7,035 nt of DNA from Rhodocyclaceae bacterium (GCA_020849155.1 JADLGU010000087.1:1-7035), one strand, 5' to 3'; shown: positions 1-6,490, counted from the first letter of the stretch. The notes: generated by a model from the sequence alone, not told the origin. Translations and numbers: made by a program.

Positions 1-1028
1 GCGTGATGCAGGACATATCCGCCCTGCTCAAGCGCGTCTATGGCGCCGAGGCGGCGATCGTGGTGCCCGGCAGCGGCACCTTCGGCATGGAGGCGGTGGC
101 GCGGCAGTTCGCCACCGGCCGCAAGTGTCTGGTGATCCGCAACGGCTGGTTCAGCTATCGCTGGACGCAGATCTTCGAGATGGGCGGCATTCCCGCCGAG
201 TCGACGGTCCTCAAGGCGCGCCGCATTGGCGCGGGCCGCCAGGCGCCGTTCGCGCCGCCGCCCATCGATGAGGTGGTGGCGGCGATCCGCGCGCAGGCGC
301 CCGACCTGGTGTTCGCGCCGCATGTCGAGACGGCTTCCGGGATGATCCTGCCCGACGGCTACCTGCGCGCCGTGGCCGAGGCCGTGCGCGCCGTCGGCGG
401 CCTGTTCGTGCTGGACTGCATCGCCTCGGGCACGATCTGGGTCGACATGGCGGCGACGGGTGTCGACATCCTCATCAGCGCGCCGCAGAAGGGCTGGAGC
501 GCTTCGCCCTGCTGCGCCATGGTGATGCTGGGGGCGGAAGCGCGGGCAAGGATCGCCGCGACCACCAGCACCAGCTTCGCCTGCGACCTGCGCAAGTGGC
601 TGCAGATCATGGAGGCCTACGAGAACGGCGGCCACGCCTACCACGCGACGATGCCGACCGATGCGCTGGTGCGCCTGCGCGACACCATGCGGGAGACGGA
701 GCGCCGCGGCTTCGAGATTGCGCGCGCGCAGCAGCAGGAACTGGGCGACCGCGTGCGCGCGCTGCTCGCCGGGCGGGGCATTGCCAGCGTGGCGGCGGAG
801 GGCTTCCAGGCGCCGGGGGTGGTGGTCAGCTATACGGACGACGCGGAGATGCAGTCCGGCAGGAAATTCCTCGGCGCCGGCCTGCAGATCGCCGCCGGCG
901 TGCCGCTGCAATGCGACGAGCCGGCGGATTTCCGCAGCTTCCGCATCGGCCTGTTCGGCCTCGACAAGCTCGGTGACATCGACCGCACCGTGCGGCACCT
1001 CGAACAGGCGCTGGATGGAATTCTCTAG
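1..1028 (+). CDS. Class V PLP-dependent aminotransferase (alanine/serine-glyoxylate type), 5' partial
   Basis: A fold-type I, class V aminotransferase that moves an amino group between an amino acid and a 2-oxo acid (typically glyoxylate or pyruvate) using pyridoxal phosphate in the cytoplasm. Numbering from the GTG at 3-5, I see the phosphate-binding GSGTF (23-27), H107-VETASG with E109/T110, D138 (pyridine-nitrogen aspartate), the Schiff-base lysine K163 in APQKGW, the YHATMPT substrate segment (213-219) and R314 in FRIGLFG, the usual carboxylate-binding arginine. Family members are about 370-400 residues and begin with an LxPGP-type segment about 35-40 residues upstream, absent here. So the GTG/ATG at 3-8 is probably internal and the gene starts before the window. 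It converges on the small gene at 1039-1200 with a 10-bp gap. Family assignment is firm. Choosing between alanine-glyoxylate, serine-glyoxylate, aminoethylphosphonate or pyridoxamine-pyruvate activity is not possible from sequence alone. Confidence 0.9.
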   Translation, partial: VMQDISALLKRVYGAEAAIVVPGSGTFGMEAVARQFATGRKCLVIRNGWFSYRWTQIFEMGGIPAESTVLKARRIGAGRQAPFAPPPIDEVVAAIRAQAPDLVFAPHVETASGMILPDGYLRAVAEAVRAVGGLFVLDCIASGTIWVDMAATGVDILISAPQKGWSASPCCAMVMLGAEARARIAATTSTSFACDLRKWLQIMEAYENGGHAYHATMPTDALVRLRDTMRETERRGFEIARAQQQELGDRVRALLAGRGIASVAAEGFQAPGVVVSYTDDAEMQSGRKFLGAGLQIAAGVPLQCDEPADFRSFRIGLFGLDKLGDIDRTVRHLEQALDGIL

Positions 1029-1038
1029 CCCGCCTCGC

Positions 1039-1200
1039 TCACTTGCTGCGCTTCGTGCCGCCCTTGGCCTTCGCGGCGGACGGTTTCGGCTTGGCTTCTT
1101 CGGGCTTCCGGTAGTCGCCGAGGACGCCTTTCAGGGGACACACCTTGAGGGCCAGGCATTTCTGGCAGCCGGCGACGATGGCGATGGGGCAGAGGGCCAT
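1039..1200 (-). CDS. Small four-cysteine protein, 53 aa, function unknown
   Basis: A short gene read from the ATG at 1198-1200 to TGA at 1039-1041. The protein begins MALCPIAIVAGCQKC and has cysteines at 4, 12, 15 and 21 (C-x7-C-x2-C-x5-C-P), then LKGVLGDYRKPEE and a Lys/Ala/Pro-rich tail ending KRSK. Four closely spaced Cys in a hydrophobic N-terminal half with a basic disordered tail suggest a metal or Fe-S site, or redox thiols; this is inference. Support for coding: an AGGAG at 1208-1212 (minus strand) seven bases before the ATG, strongly GC-biased third positions, and an upstream promoter at 1285-1312. From memory, short proteins of the form CPIA..xGCxKCxxxxxCPLKxVxGDY occur as hypothetical proteins in Betaproteobacteria. 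An overlapping minus-strand frame from 1312 is longer but gives an Arg/Pro-rich translation typical of an off-frame shadow. Confidence 0.75.
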   Translation of the reverse strand: MALCPIAIVAGCQKCLALKVCPLKGVLGDYRKPEEAKPKPSAAKAKGGTKRSK

Positions 1201-1228
1201 TATTGTTCTCCTGTGTTCGGTGGCAGCG

Positions 1229-1265
1229 CGGCGGCGAGCGGGCCCTGATGCCGGGGCCGCCGCCG
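1229..1265 (-). other. GC-rich hairpin in the leader of the small Cys gene
   Basis: An 8-bp perfect stem (1229-1236 CGGCGGCG with 1258-1265 CGCCGCCG) can be extended inward by GCCC/GGGC (1242-1245 with 1254-1257) after a 5-base bulge. It lies between the predicted promoter (1285-1312) and the ribosome-binding site (1208-1212) of the 53-aa gene. No U-tract follows on either strand, so it is not a standard intrinsic terminator. It may shape leader stability or translation, or may only reflect GC-rich composition. Confidence 0.35.
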
Positions 1266-1284
1266 AGCTGATGGGGTACTCTGG

Positions 1285-1312
1285 ATTGTAGGCTGCGGCG
1301 GGGGCGAGTCAA
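1285..1312 (-). promoter_or_regulatory. Predicted sigma70 promoter for the small Cys gene
   Basis: On the minus strand, a -35 TTGACT (1307-1312) and a -10 TACAAT (1285-1290), each 5/6 to consensus, are separated by 16 bp. Transcription would start near 1278, giving a leader of roughly 77 nt before the ATG at 1200. The promoter lies 46 bp beyond the stop of the upstream minus-strand gene, so the small gene probably has its own transcript. Confidence 0.55.
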
Positions 1313-1358
1313 TCGCCGCCTGGGCTGGCCGTCAGTCGAGGCGGCCCCTGGTACGGGC

Positions 1359-2441
1359 TTATTTTTTCCTGGCGCGGACCGTGGTTTTTTTATTGCCCTG
1401 CTTCACCAGCGCGGCCAGTTCGCCCGCAAGCCGGCCCTGGCCATCCTTGGCGGAAGGTTTCGGCGTGGCGACCATGGCATCGGCCTTCTCGGGCAGGCGG
1501 CCGAGTTGGACGATCTCCAGGCGCTTGCCCTTGGCGTCGCGGCGGCGGGCGACGATGCGGTAGGAAAAGCGTACCGCCGAAGTGCCCTTCTGCAGCTCGC
1601 GCACTTCGAAGCCGGCGCCGGTCTTGCGCTGTACGTAGAGGCCGTTGCAGTCGCCCTCGGGGGTGAGGAAGACGTGGTAATCCTTGCATGTCACCAGCTT
1701 GGCGAAAGCCTTCTCGAGGGCGACCGTGGCGCGACCGCCCTTGAGCTTGGCGCTGCCGAAATCCTCGAACCAGTTTTCCGGCGACTCGACGCAGTAAAGG
1801 CGCCGGTGCGTGCCGTCCGGATGCGGCACGACGGCGGATTTGTGCCCGGTGACGGTGAAGTCGCCCTGCACCTGGAAGTTGCCGAAAAACAGGCCGGCGA
1901 ACAGCGGCCCGCCGGTGACGAAGGGCGGCGGCACGACCGGCGTGGTGGCGGTTTGGGTCGCAATGCCGACAACGCCATGGCCGGGGCTGCCGATGCCCAT
2001 CACGCCGGCGCCGGAGATGGCATTGCTCCGCGTCATGCCGCGCACGCCGAAATTGGTGCGCGAGAAGCCGTCGACCCCGATGCCCAGCAGGGAGGTGCCG
2101 GCCACCCCGGCATGGGGGAAGCGGCCGCGCACGTTGTTGCCAAGGACGCCCACGCCGCCTTGCACCGTTCCGCGCACCGCCGTGCTGATGCCGGGGATGT
2201 CGCGGCTGTCGACGCAAGTGGCGTCGACAGCCAGACCGGCAAAGCTTTCGGCAACGATGGCGGCGCCACCCGCCGAACCGGCCGTCAGCGCGGTGCCTTT
2301 CAGCGCGCCGGCGGCGAGGCCGGTGCCGTTGTAGTTCTGCACGCGCAGGCCGGCGTCGCCAGTCGGCGTGATCGCGGTGATGGTGGTCTGTTTCGTCGAG
2401 GTGTCCGCATTGCCGAGGACCACCGGATTTCCGTTTGCCAT
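1359..2441 (-). CDS. Decapeptide-repeat protein with conserved C-terminal domain, 360 aa, function unknown
   Basis: The start is the ATG at 2439-2441, preceded by CAGGAGA at suitable spacing. No signal peptide or transmembrane segment is visible. Residues about 29-78 form 10-residue repeats with small-hydrophobic pairs in register (GL31-32, GL41-42, AL51-52, AI61-62, AV71-72). Residues 96-161 carry six GVxG motifs spaced 10 or 14 apart, suggesting a beta-helical or beta-prism stack. Residues about 190-315 look globular: VQGDFTVTGHKSAVVPHPDG, then LYCVESPENWFEDFGSAKLKGG, DYHVFLTPEGDCNGLYV and FSYRIVARR. I recall this layout (repetitive GVxG region followed by a GxKSxxxxHP...CVESPE domain) from uncharacterised, possibly surface or fibre-like bacterial proteins. 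The C-terminus (about 321-360) is Lys/Ala-rich and probably disordered, ending VRARKK. It is transcribed divergently from the M48 protease gene. Function cannot be assigned; a structural or adhesive role is inference. Confidence 0.85.
   Translation of the reverse strand: MANGNPVVLGNADTSTKQTTITAITPTGDAGLRVQNYNGTGLAAGALKGTALTAGSAGGAAIVAESFAGLAVDATCVDSRDIPGISTAVRGTVQGGVGVLGNNVRGRFPHAGVAGTSLLGIGVDGFSRTNFGVRGMTRSNAISGAGVMGIGSPGHGVVGIATQTATTPVVPPPFVTGGPLFAGLFFGNFQVQGDFTVTGHKSAVVPHPDGTHRRLYCVESPENWFEDFGSAKLKGGRATVALEKAFAKLVTCKDYHVFLTPEGDCNGLYVQRKTGAGFEVRELQKGTSAVRFSYRIVARRRDAKGKRLEIVQLGRLPEKADAMVATPKPSAKDGQGRLAGELAALVKQGNKKTTVRARKK
1959..2357 (-). repeat. Coding tandem decapeptide repeats (residues ~29-161 of the 360-aa protein)
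   Basis: Successive 10-residue blocks read DAGLRVQNYN, GTGLAAGALK, GTALTAGSAG, GAAIVAESFA and GLAVDATCVD. After a short insertion, GVxG motifs follow at residues 98, 112, 122, 132, 146 and 156. The periodicity is clear in protein but degenerate in DNA, which points to an old, selected repeat and not a recent tandem expansion. Confidence 0.7.
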
Positions 2442-2645
2442 GATGTCTCCTGTTCATGGTGAGTGAGCCGGCCCGCCTGGTTGATGATATATGGATAGGG
2501 GCGTACACCTTATCATGCGGTTGGCGATAACCCTAGCGGGTTCACCTGGCGGGTTCATATTCCCCCGGCCAGACTGTGATGGCGTTTAGAATCCGCTGAA
2601 TGGGAGGGCCGCGCCCTGCCGTTCGCCCGACTGAGGAGACACGCA
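2442..2645. promoter_or_regulatory. Divergent intergenic region between the decapeptide-repeat gene and the M48 protease gene
   Basis: This 204-bp gap is locally AT-richer around 2479-2515 and must carry the promoters of both flanking genes. Toward the protease, TAGAAT (2587-2592) is a 5/6 match to a -10 box about 53 bp before the ATG, but no convincing -35 sits 16-18 bp upstream. Toward the repeat protein, TATCAT on the minus strand (2484-2489) is a 5/6 -10 candidate, also without a good -35. The protease ribosome-binding site is AGGAG at 2634-2638, seven bases before ATG 2646. Weak -35 boxes would fit activator dependence, but this is inference. Confidence 0.4.
2536..2557. repeat. Perfect 9-bp direct repeat, possible regulator site
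   Basis: GCGGGTTCA occurs at 2536-2544 and again at 2549-2557, separated by CCTG (13-bp period). It lies about 42-60 bp upstream of the start site expected from the TAGAAT box at 2587-2592, a position common for activator binding. No regulator can be named, and a short repeat may arise by chance. Confidence 0.4.
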
Positions 2646-4130
2646 ATGCACAACCGATTTCTGCCGATCGTCCTGGCTGCCGCCCTGCTGGCCGGCTGCG
2701 CCACCGTGACCAATCCAGTGACGGGCCAGAAGGAACGCTCGGTGATGGACGAGCGCAGCGAGATCGCCGAGGGCCGCAAGGCCCACGAGGAGGTGCTGCA
2801 GGAATTCGGCGTCTACGCCAGCCCGCGCCTGCAGGCGTATGTGAGCGAGCTCGGCCAGAAGCTGGCGCGGCAGTCCCACCGCCAGAACCTCGACTGGCAT
2901 TTCACCGTGCTGGACAGCCCGGAGGTCAACGCCTTCGCCCTGCCGGGAGGCTACGTCTACGTCACCCGCGGCCTGCTGGCCTACATGGAGAGCGAGGCCG
3001 ATCTGGCCGGCGTGATCGGCCACGAGATCGGCCACGTCACCGCCCGCCACGGCGCCCAGCGCGCCACCCGCCAGCAGACCGCCGGCCTCGGCGTGCTGGC
3101 CGCCACCGTGCTCGGCGCGGTGCTGGAGGCCAAGGGCGTGCGCGGCGCCACGGATGTGGCCGGCGCGGTTTCCCAAGGCGTGGCGGCGGGCTACATCGCC
3201 TCCTACAGCCGCGAGCAGGAGACCCAGGCCGACCAGCTCGGCGCCGAGTACCTGGCGCGCAACAACTACGATCCGAAGAACATGATCGACGTGATCCGGG
3301 TGCTGAAGAGCCAGGAGCAGTTCGCCGCCGACACGGCGCGGGCCGAGGGCCGCAGCCGGCCGGCCGGCGCCGGCTGGCTGGCCTCGCACCCCAGCAACGA
3401 CAAGCGTCTGCAGGACATCGTCCAGTTCGCCGCCCAGTACAAGGGCAAGTACGGCGACGAAGGACGCGCCCGATTTCTGCAGGCCGTCGACGGCATGACC
3501 TTCGGCGAGAGCCGCGAGCAGGGGGTGACGCGCGGGCGGCACTTCTACCACGAGCCGCTGGGCATCGCGCTGACCGCGCCGGAAGGCTGGCGGGTGCAGA
3601 ATTCGCACGAGGCGGTGGCGCTGCTGAACGCCGCCGGCGACGCCGGCCTGATCGTGCAGGTGGTGCCGCCCAAGGCCGGCAGCAGCCACGACGAGATCAT
3701 CCGCAACGTCTTCCGTCTCGAGCAGGGGCGGGTGGAGCGGCTGGCGCTGGGCGGCTTCTCCGCCACCCATTTCGCCGGCATCGCCCGCAACCGGCAGGGC
3801 CAGGCCCAGGCGGTCGAGGCCACGCTGGCGACCGGCCCCGGCAACCGGCACTTCCTGCTGTTCTACGGCGCGCGGGATGCCCAGGCGCTGGCCCGTTCGC
3901 GCGGCCGGCTGCGCGAGGCCGAGAACTCCTTTCGCCCGCTGAGCGCCGCCGAGGTGGCCGCGGCGCGGCCCTGGATCCTGCGCACCGTCCCGTATCAGCG
4001 CGGCGGGCTGGCCCGGCTGGCGGGCCAGTCTCCCCTGGCAGGCAACGCCGAGGCCCAGCTGCGCCTGCTCAACGGCATCTATGGCGGCGGCGAACCGGCC
4101 GCCGGGCAGACGATCAAAATCGTCGAATGA
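2646..4130 (+). CDS. M48 family zinc metalloprotease, predicted outer-membrane lipoprotein
   Basis: A BepA/YfgC- or LoiP-related peptidase of the COG4784 type, expected to degrade or remodel proteins in the periplasm near the outer membrane. The N-terminus is a lipoprotein signal with lipobox L15-A16-G17-C18; Ala at +2 favours outer-membrane sorting. Zinc ligands and catalytic residues are visible: H126-E127-I-G-H130 and the third ligand E192 in E-T-Q-A-D196. FALPGGYVYVTRGLL (97-111) is the conserved strand before the active-site helix. Residues about 285-494 form a long C-terminal extension ending in LRLLNGIYGGGE...IKIVE, typical of this subfamily and lacking obvious TPRs, unlike BepA. The start is set by AGGAG seven bases upstream and by the signal peptide. 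Its stop codon directly abuts the stop of the convergent TPR lipoprotein gene. Family assignment is firm; the substrate is unknown. Confidence 0.93.
   Translation: MHNRFLPIVLAAALLAGCATVTNPVTGQKERSVMDERSEIAEGRKAHEEVLQEFGVYASPRLQAYVSELGQKLARQSHRQNLDWHFTVLDSPEVNAFALPGGYVYVTRGLLAYMESEADLAGVIGHEIGHVTARHGAQRATRQQTAGLGVLAATVLGAVLEAKGVRGATDVAGAVSQGVAAGYIASYSREQETQADQLGAEYLARNNYDPKNMIDVIRVLKSQEQFAADTARAEGRSRPAGAGWLASHPSNDKRLQDIVQFAAQYKGKYGDEGRARFLQAVDGMTFGESREQGVTRGRHFYHEPLGIALTAPEGWRVQNSHEAVALLNAAGDAGLIVQVVPPKAGSSHDEIIRNVFRLEQGRVERLALGGFSATHFAGIARNRQGQAQAVEATLATGPGNRHFLLFYGARDAQALARSRGRLREAENSFRPLSAAEVAAARPWILRTVPYQRGGLARLAGQSPLAGNAEAQLRLLNGIYGGGEPAAGQTIKIVE
4109..4124. other. Short perfect hairpin at the convergent gene junction
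   Basis: GACGAT (4109-4114) and ATCGTC (4119-4124) form a perfect 6-bp stem around a CAAA loop. It lies in the last codons of the protease gene and just past the stop of the opposing TPR gene. No T-run follows on either strand, so it is not a canonical terminator; with no intergenic space here, it is the only nearby structure I see that could affect 3' ends. Confidence 0.3.
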
Positions 4131-4907
4131 TCAGCGCCGCATCAGCTGGCGCAGCGCTTCCTCGTGGCGCGGGTCGAGCCGCAACACTTCCTTGAACGCC
4201 TCGAGGGCCTTGCCGCGGTCGCCGGACTCCCAGTAGGCCTTGGCCAGGCTGACATAGGCCTGCAGTTCCTGCTTGTCGTACTTGAGGAATTCCCTCAGCA
4301 AGTCGATGGCCTCGCGGTACCTGCCGCTGGAGAAGGCCTGCTGGCCGCCTTCGAGCAGCGCGCGGATCAGCGCCTCGCGCTCGGCGCCGCCGCTTGCAAG
4401 GCCCTGGAGCAGGGCGCCGAGGGCCTGGCGGAAGTCCTTCTGGCCGAGGTAGGCCTTGCCGACGTTGAGCCAGGCCTTGGCGTTGCCGGGTTCCAGCTTG
4501 AGAAACTCGCTGAACAGGCCGACCGACTCGGCGAAGCGGCCGTTCTTCAGGGCGTCCGCGCCGCCGCCGAAGAGGGCCTGCGCAAACAGGGGCAGCGTGT
4601 CCTTGTCCTTGGGCGCCAGCTCGAAGGCCTTGCGGCCGTTGGCGACCGCCTCCTTCCAGTTGCCCTGGGCGATGAAGGCGCGCGCCGCCCAGAGATAGGC
4701 CTGCCAGTAGGTCGGATCCTTGCCGATCACCGTGAGGAACTTGTCGGTGGCCTGCTCGTACTTCTTCTCGGCGTAGAGCTGCTGGCCTTCCCTCATCAGG
4801 CCGTCGATCTCGCCCTGCAAAGTCAGTCCGGCGCAGGCGGCGAGGAAGGCCGTCGCCAGCAGGGCGAGGGCCAGCCGGGCGCGCAGGAAAGTCCATTTCG
4901 TGCTCAT
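4131..4907 (-). CDS. TPR-repeat lipoprotein, 258 aa
   Basis: A secreted tetratricopeptide scaffold protein. I start it at the ATG 4905-4907 because AAGGAG (4915-4920, minus strand) sits seven bases upstream and the protein then opens with a proper lipoprotein signal: basic n-region MSTKWTFLRAR, hydrophobic core, lipobox L22-A23-A24-C25 with Ala at +2, predicting outer-membrane anchoring. A longer in-frame start at 4970 would bury this signal and overlap the divergent gene. The mature part carries TPR helices in three similar 48-residue modules (41-88, 116-163, 188-235), each with [GQ]-x-[YF]-x-[EQ]-A patterns. No catalytic motif is present, so it probably mediates protein contacts. Its stop touches that of the M48 protease gene on the other strand. 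BepA joins M48 and TPR domains in one chain, so these two could be partners (inference). Exact role unknown. Confidence 0.9.
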   Translation of the reverse strand: MSTKWTFLRARLALALLATAFLAACAGLTLQGEIDGLMREGQQLYAEKKYEQATDKFLTVIGKDPTYWQAYLWAARAFIAQGNWKEAVANGRKAFELAPKDKDTLPLFAQALFGGGADALKNGRFAESVGLFSEFLKLEPGNAKAWLNVGKAYLGQKDFRQALGALLQGLASGGAEREALIRALLEGGQQAFSSGRYREAIDLLREFLKYDKQELQAYVSLAKAYWESGDRGKALEAFKEVLRLDPRHEEALRQLMRR

Positions 4908-4969
4908 GGCGATTCTCCTTCCGATCGGGATGCGCAACAATATACGCCAACTCGTCAAGGGGGTTTCCA
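4908..4969. promoter_or_regulatory. Short divergent promoter region (TPR lipoprotein / acyl-CoA synthetase)
   Basis: Only 62 bp separates the two divergent start codons, and both ribosome-binding sites lie inside it: AAGGAG at 4915-4920 for the minus gene and AAGGGGG at 4957-4963 for the plus gene. TATATT on the minus strand (4939-4944) is a 5/6 -10 match, placing a TPR-gene start near 4932. No convincing -35 accompanies it and no clear plus-strand promoter is visible. Any promoter for one gene must overlap the transcription-start region of the other, so the pair may be co-regulated or mutually interfering. Confidence 0.4.
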
Positions 4970-6490
4970 ATGAACTTGGCCCTGCTGCTCCAGCGCAGCG
5001 CCCAGGCTTTCCCGCGCCAGCCGGCTGTGGCGCTGGGCGCAGCCGTGCTGCACGATTACGCCGGGCTGGCCGGGCGGGTGGCGCGGCTGGCCGGCGGCCT
5101 GCGCGATAAGCTCGGGTTGCTGCCGGGCCAGCGCGTGGCGCTGGTGATGCAGAACTGCCCGCAGTACATCGAGCTGTTCTTCGCCTGCTGGCAGGCCGGC
5201 CTCGCCGTCGTGCCGATCAACGCCAAGCTGCATCCGCGCGAGCTCGAATTCATCTTCCGCGACACCGCCGCCGGCGCCTGCTTCGCCACGGCCGGGCTGG
5301 CCGAGGGCGCCACCGCCGCCCGGGCCGCGGCGCCGGCGCTCGCACGCGTGGTCGACGTCGACAGCGCGGAATACTCCGGGCTGTTGCGGGCAGAGCCGAT
5401 CGCCCCGGCCGAAACCGGGCCGCTCGACATCGCCTGGCTGTTCTACACCAGCGGCACCACCGGCCAGCCGAAGGGCGTGATGATCAGCCACGCCAACCTG
5501 CTGGCGGCGACCCTGGCCTATTTCACCGACGTGGACGCCATCGCGCCGGGCGATTCCATCCTGCACGCCGCGCCGATGTCGCACGGCTCGGGCCTCTACA
5601 TCCTGCCGCACGTGGCCAAGGCGGCCTGCAACGTCGCTCCCGAGTCCGGCGGCTTCGACGAGGCGGAGATCTTCGAGCTGCTGCGCCATCACCGCGGCGC
5701 AACGCTGTTCGCCGCGCCGACCATGGTCAAGCGCCTGGTGGCTTACGCCGAGCAGGCGCGGCCGGACAGCGCCAACCTGAAGACCATTGTCTACGGCGGC
5801 GGGCCGATGTACGTCGAGGACTGCAAGGCGGCGCTGCGCGCCTTCGGCTGCAAGCTGGCGCAGATCTACGGCCAGGGCGAGAGCCCGATGACCATCACCG
5901 CCATGGACAAGGCGCTGCATGCCGATAGCGCCAATCCCCGCTACGAGCAGCGCCTGGCCTCGGTCGGCCGGCCCTTCACCGGCATCGAGGTGCGCGTCGC
6001 CGACGCCGATGACCGGCCGCTGTCGGCCGGCGAGATCGGCGAGGTGCTGGTGCGCGGGCCGACGGTGATGGCCGGCTACCTGAACAATCCGGAAGCAACG
6101 GCGCAGACCCTGCGCAATGGCTGGCTGCACACCGGCGACGTCGGCTTCCTGGACGAGGAGGGCTTCCTCACCCTGCGCGACCGCAGCAAGGACCTCATCA
6201 TCAGCGGCGGCTCGAACATCTACCCGCGCGAGGTCGAGGAGGTGCTGGCCCGCCACCCGGCGGTTGCCGAGGCGGCGGTGGTCGGCGCGCCGGACGCCGA
6301 GTGGGGCGAGATCGTCGTCGCCTGCGTCGTGGCGCGGCCCGGCAAGGCCTTGACGGCCAAGGCACTGGATGCCCTCTGCCTCGACCACATCGCCCGTTTC
6401 AAGCGGCCGAAACGCTATGTCTTTCTCGATACGCTGCCGAAGAACGCCACCGGCAAGGTGCTGAAGACGGAGTTGCGCAAGCGCCTCTGA
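4970..6490 (+). CDS. Acyl-CoA synthetase (AMP-forming, ANL superfamily), 506 aa
   Basis: Activates a carboxylic acid with ATP to an acyl-adenylate and then to an acyl-CoA thioester in the cytoplasm. Full length for the family, with the core motifs intact: P-loop YTSGTTGQPKGV (159-170), A5 motif YGQGE (300-304), W385-LHTGD390 (ATP-ribose aspartate), R403-D-R405 at the hinge, SGGSNIYPREVEE (413-423), and the C-terminal catalytic lysine K496 in PKNATGK. The start is supported by AAGGGGG six bases upstream. The substrate-pocket region (about 200-280) does not tell me the acid; short/medium-chain, branched-chain, aromatic or malonate-type acids remain possible. It lies 121 bp upstream of icmF on the same strand, which suggests acyl-CoA catabolism, although icmF appears to have its own regulated promoter. 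Enzyme class is firm, substrate is not. Confidence 0.93.
   Translation: MNLALLLQRSAQAFPRQPAVALGAAVLHDYAGLAGRVARLAGGLRDKLGLLPGQRVALVMQNCPQYIELFFACWQAGLAVVPINAKLHPRELEFIFRDTAAGACFATAGLAEGATAARAAAPALARVVDVDSAEYSGLLRAEPIAPAETGPLDIAWLFYTSGTTGQPKGVMISHANLLAATLAYFTDVDAIAPGDSILHAAPMSHGSGLYILPHVAKAACNVAPESGGFDEAEIFELLRHHRGATLFAAPTMVKRLVAYAEQARPDSANLKTIVYGGGPMYVEDCKAALRAFGCKLAQIYGQGESPMTITAMDKALHADSANPRYEQRLASVGRPFTGIEVRVADADDRPLSAGEIGEVLVRGPTVMAGYLNNPEATAQTLRNGWLHTGDVGFLDEEGFLTLRDRSKDLIISGGSNIYPREVEEVLARHPAVAEAAVVGAPDAEWGEIVVACVVARPGKALTAKALDALCLDHIARFKRPKRYVFLDTLPKNATGKVLKTELRKRL

Noticed and set aside
1025..1312. A 95-residue minus-strand open frame spanning the small Cys gene
   Set aside because: Its translation is Arg/Pro/His-rich low-complexity, has no ribosome-binding site at 1312 and begins inside the predicted promoter; the 53-aa frame fits coding signals far better.
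1315..1345. Inverted repeat GCCGCC/GGCGGC past the stop of the decapeptide-repeat gene as its terminator
   Set aside because: Six-bp GC stem with a 19-nt loop and no U-tract; expected often in DNA of this composition.
1506..2462. Plus-strand open frame (318 residues) opposite the decapeptide-repeat protein
   Set aside because: The minus-strand product has ordered repeats, a coherent C-terminal domain and a Shine-Dalgarno; the plus-strand translation looks random and compositionally biased.
2586..3851. Long minus-strand open frame (421 residues) opposite the M48 protease
   Set aside because: A GC-rich shadow: Ala/Gly/Val-rich translation with no domain, while the plus strand carries an intact HExxH protease with lipobox and ribosome-binding site.
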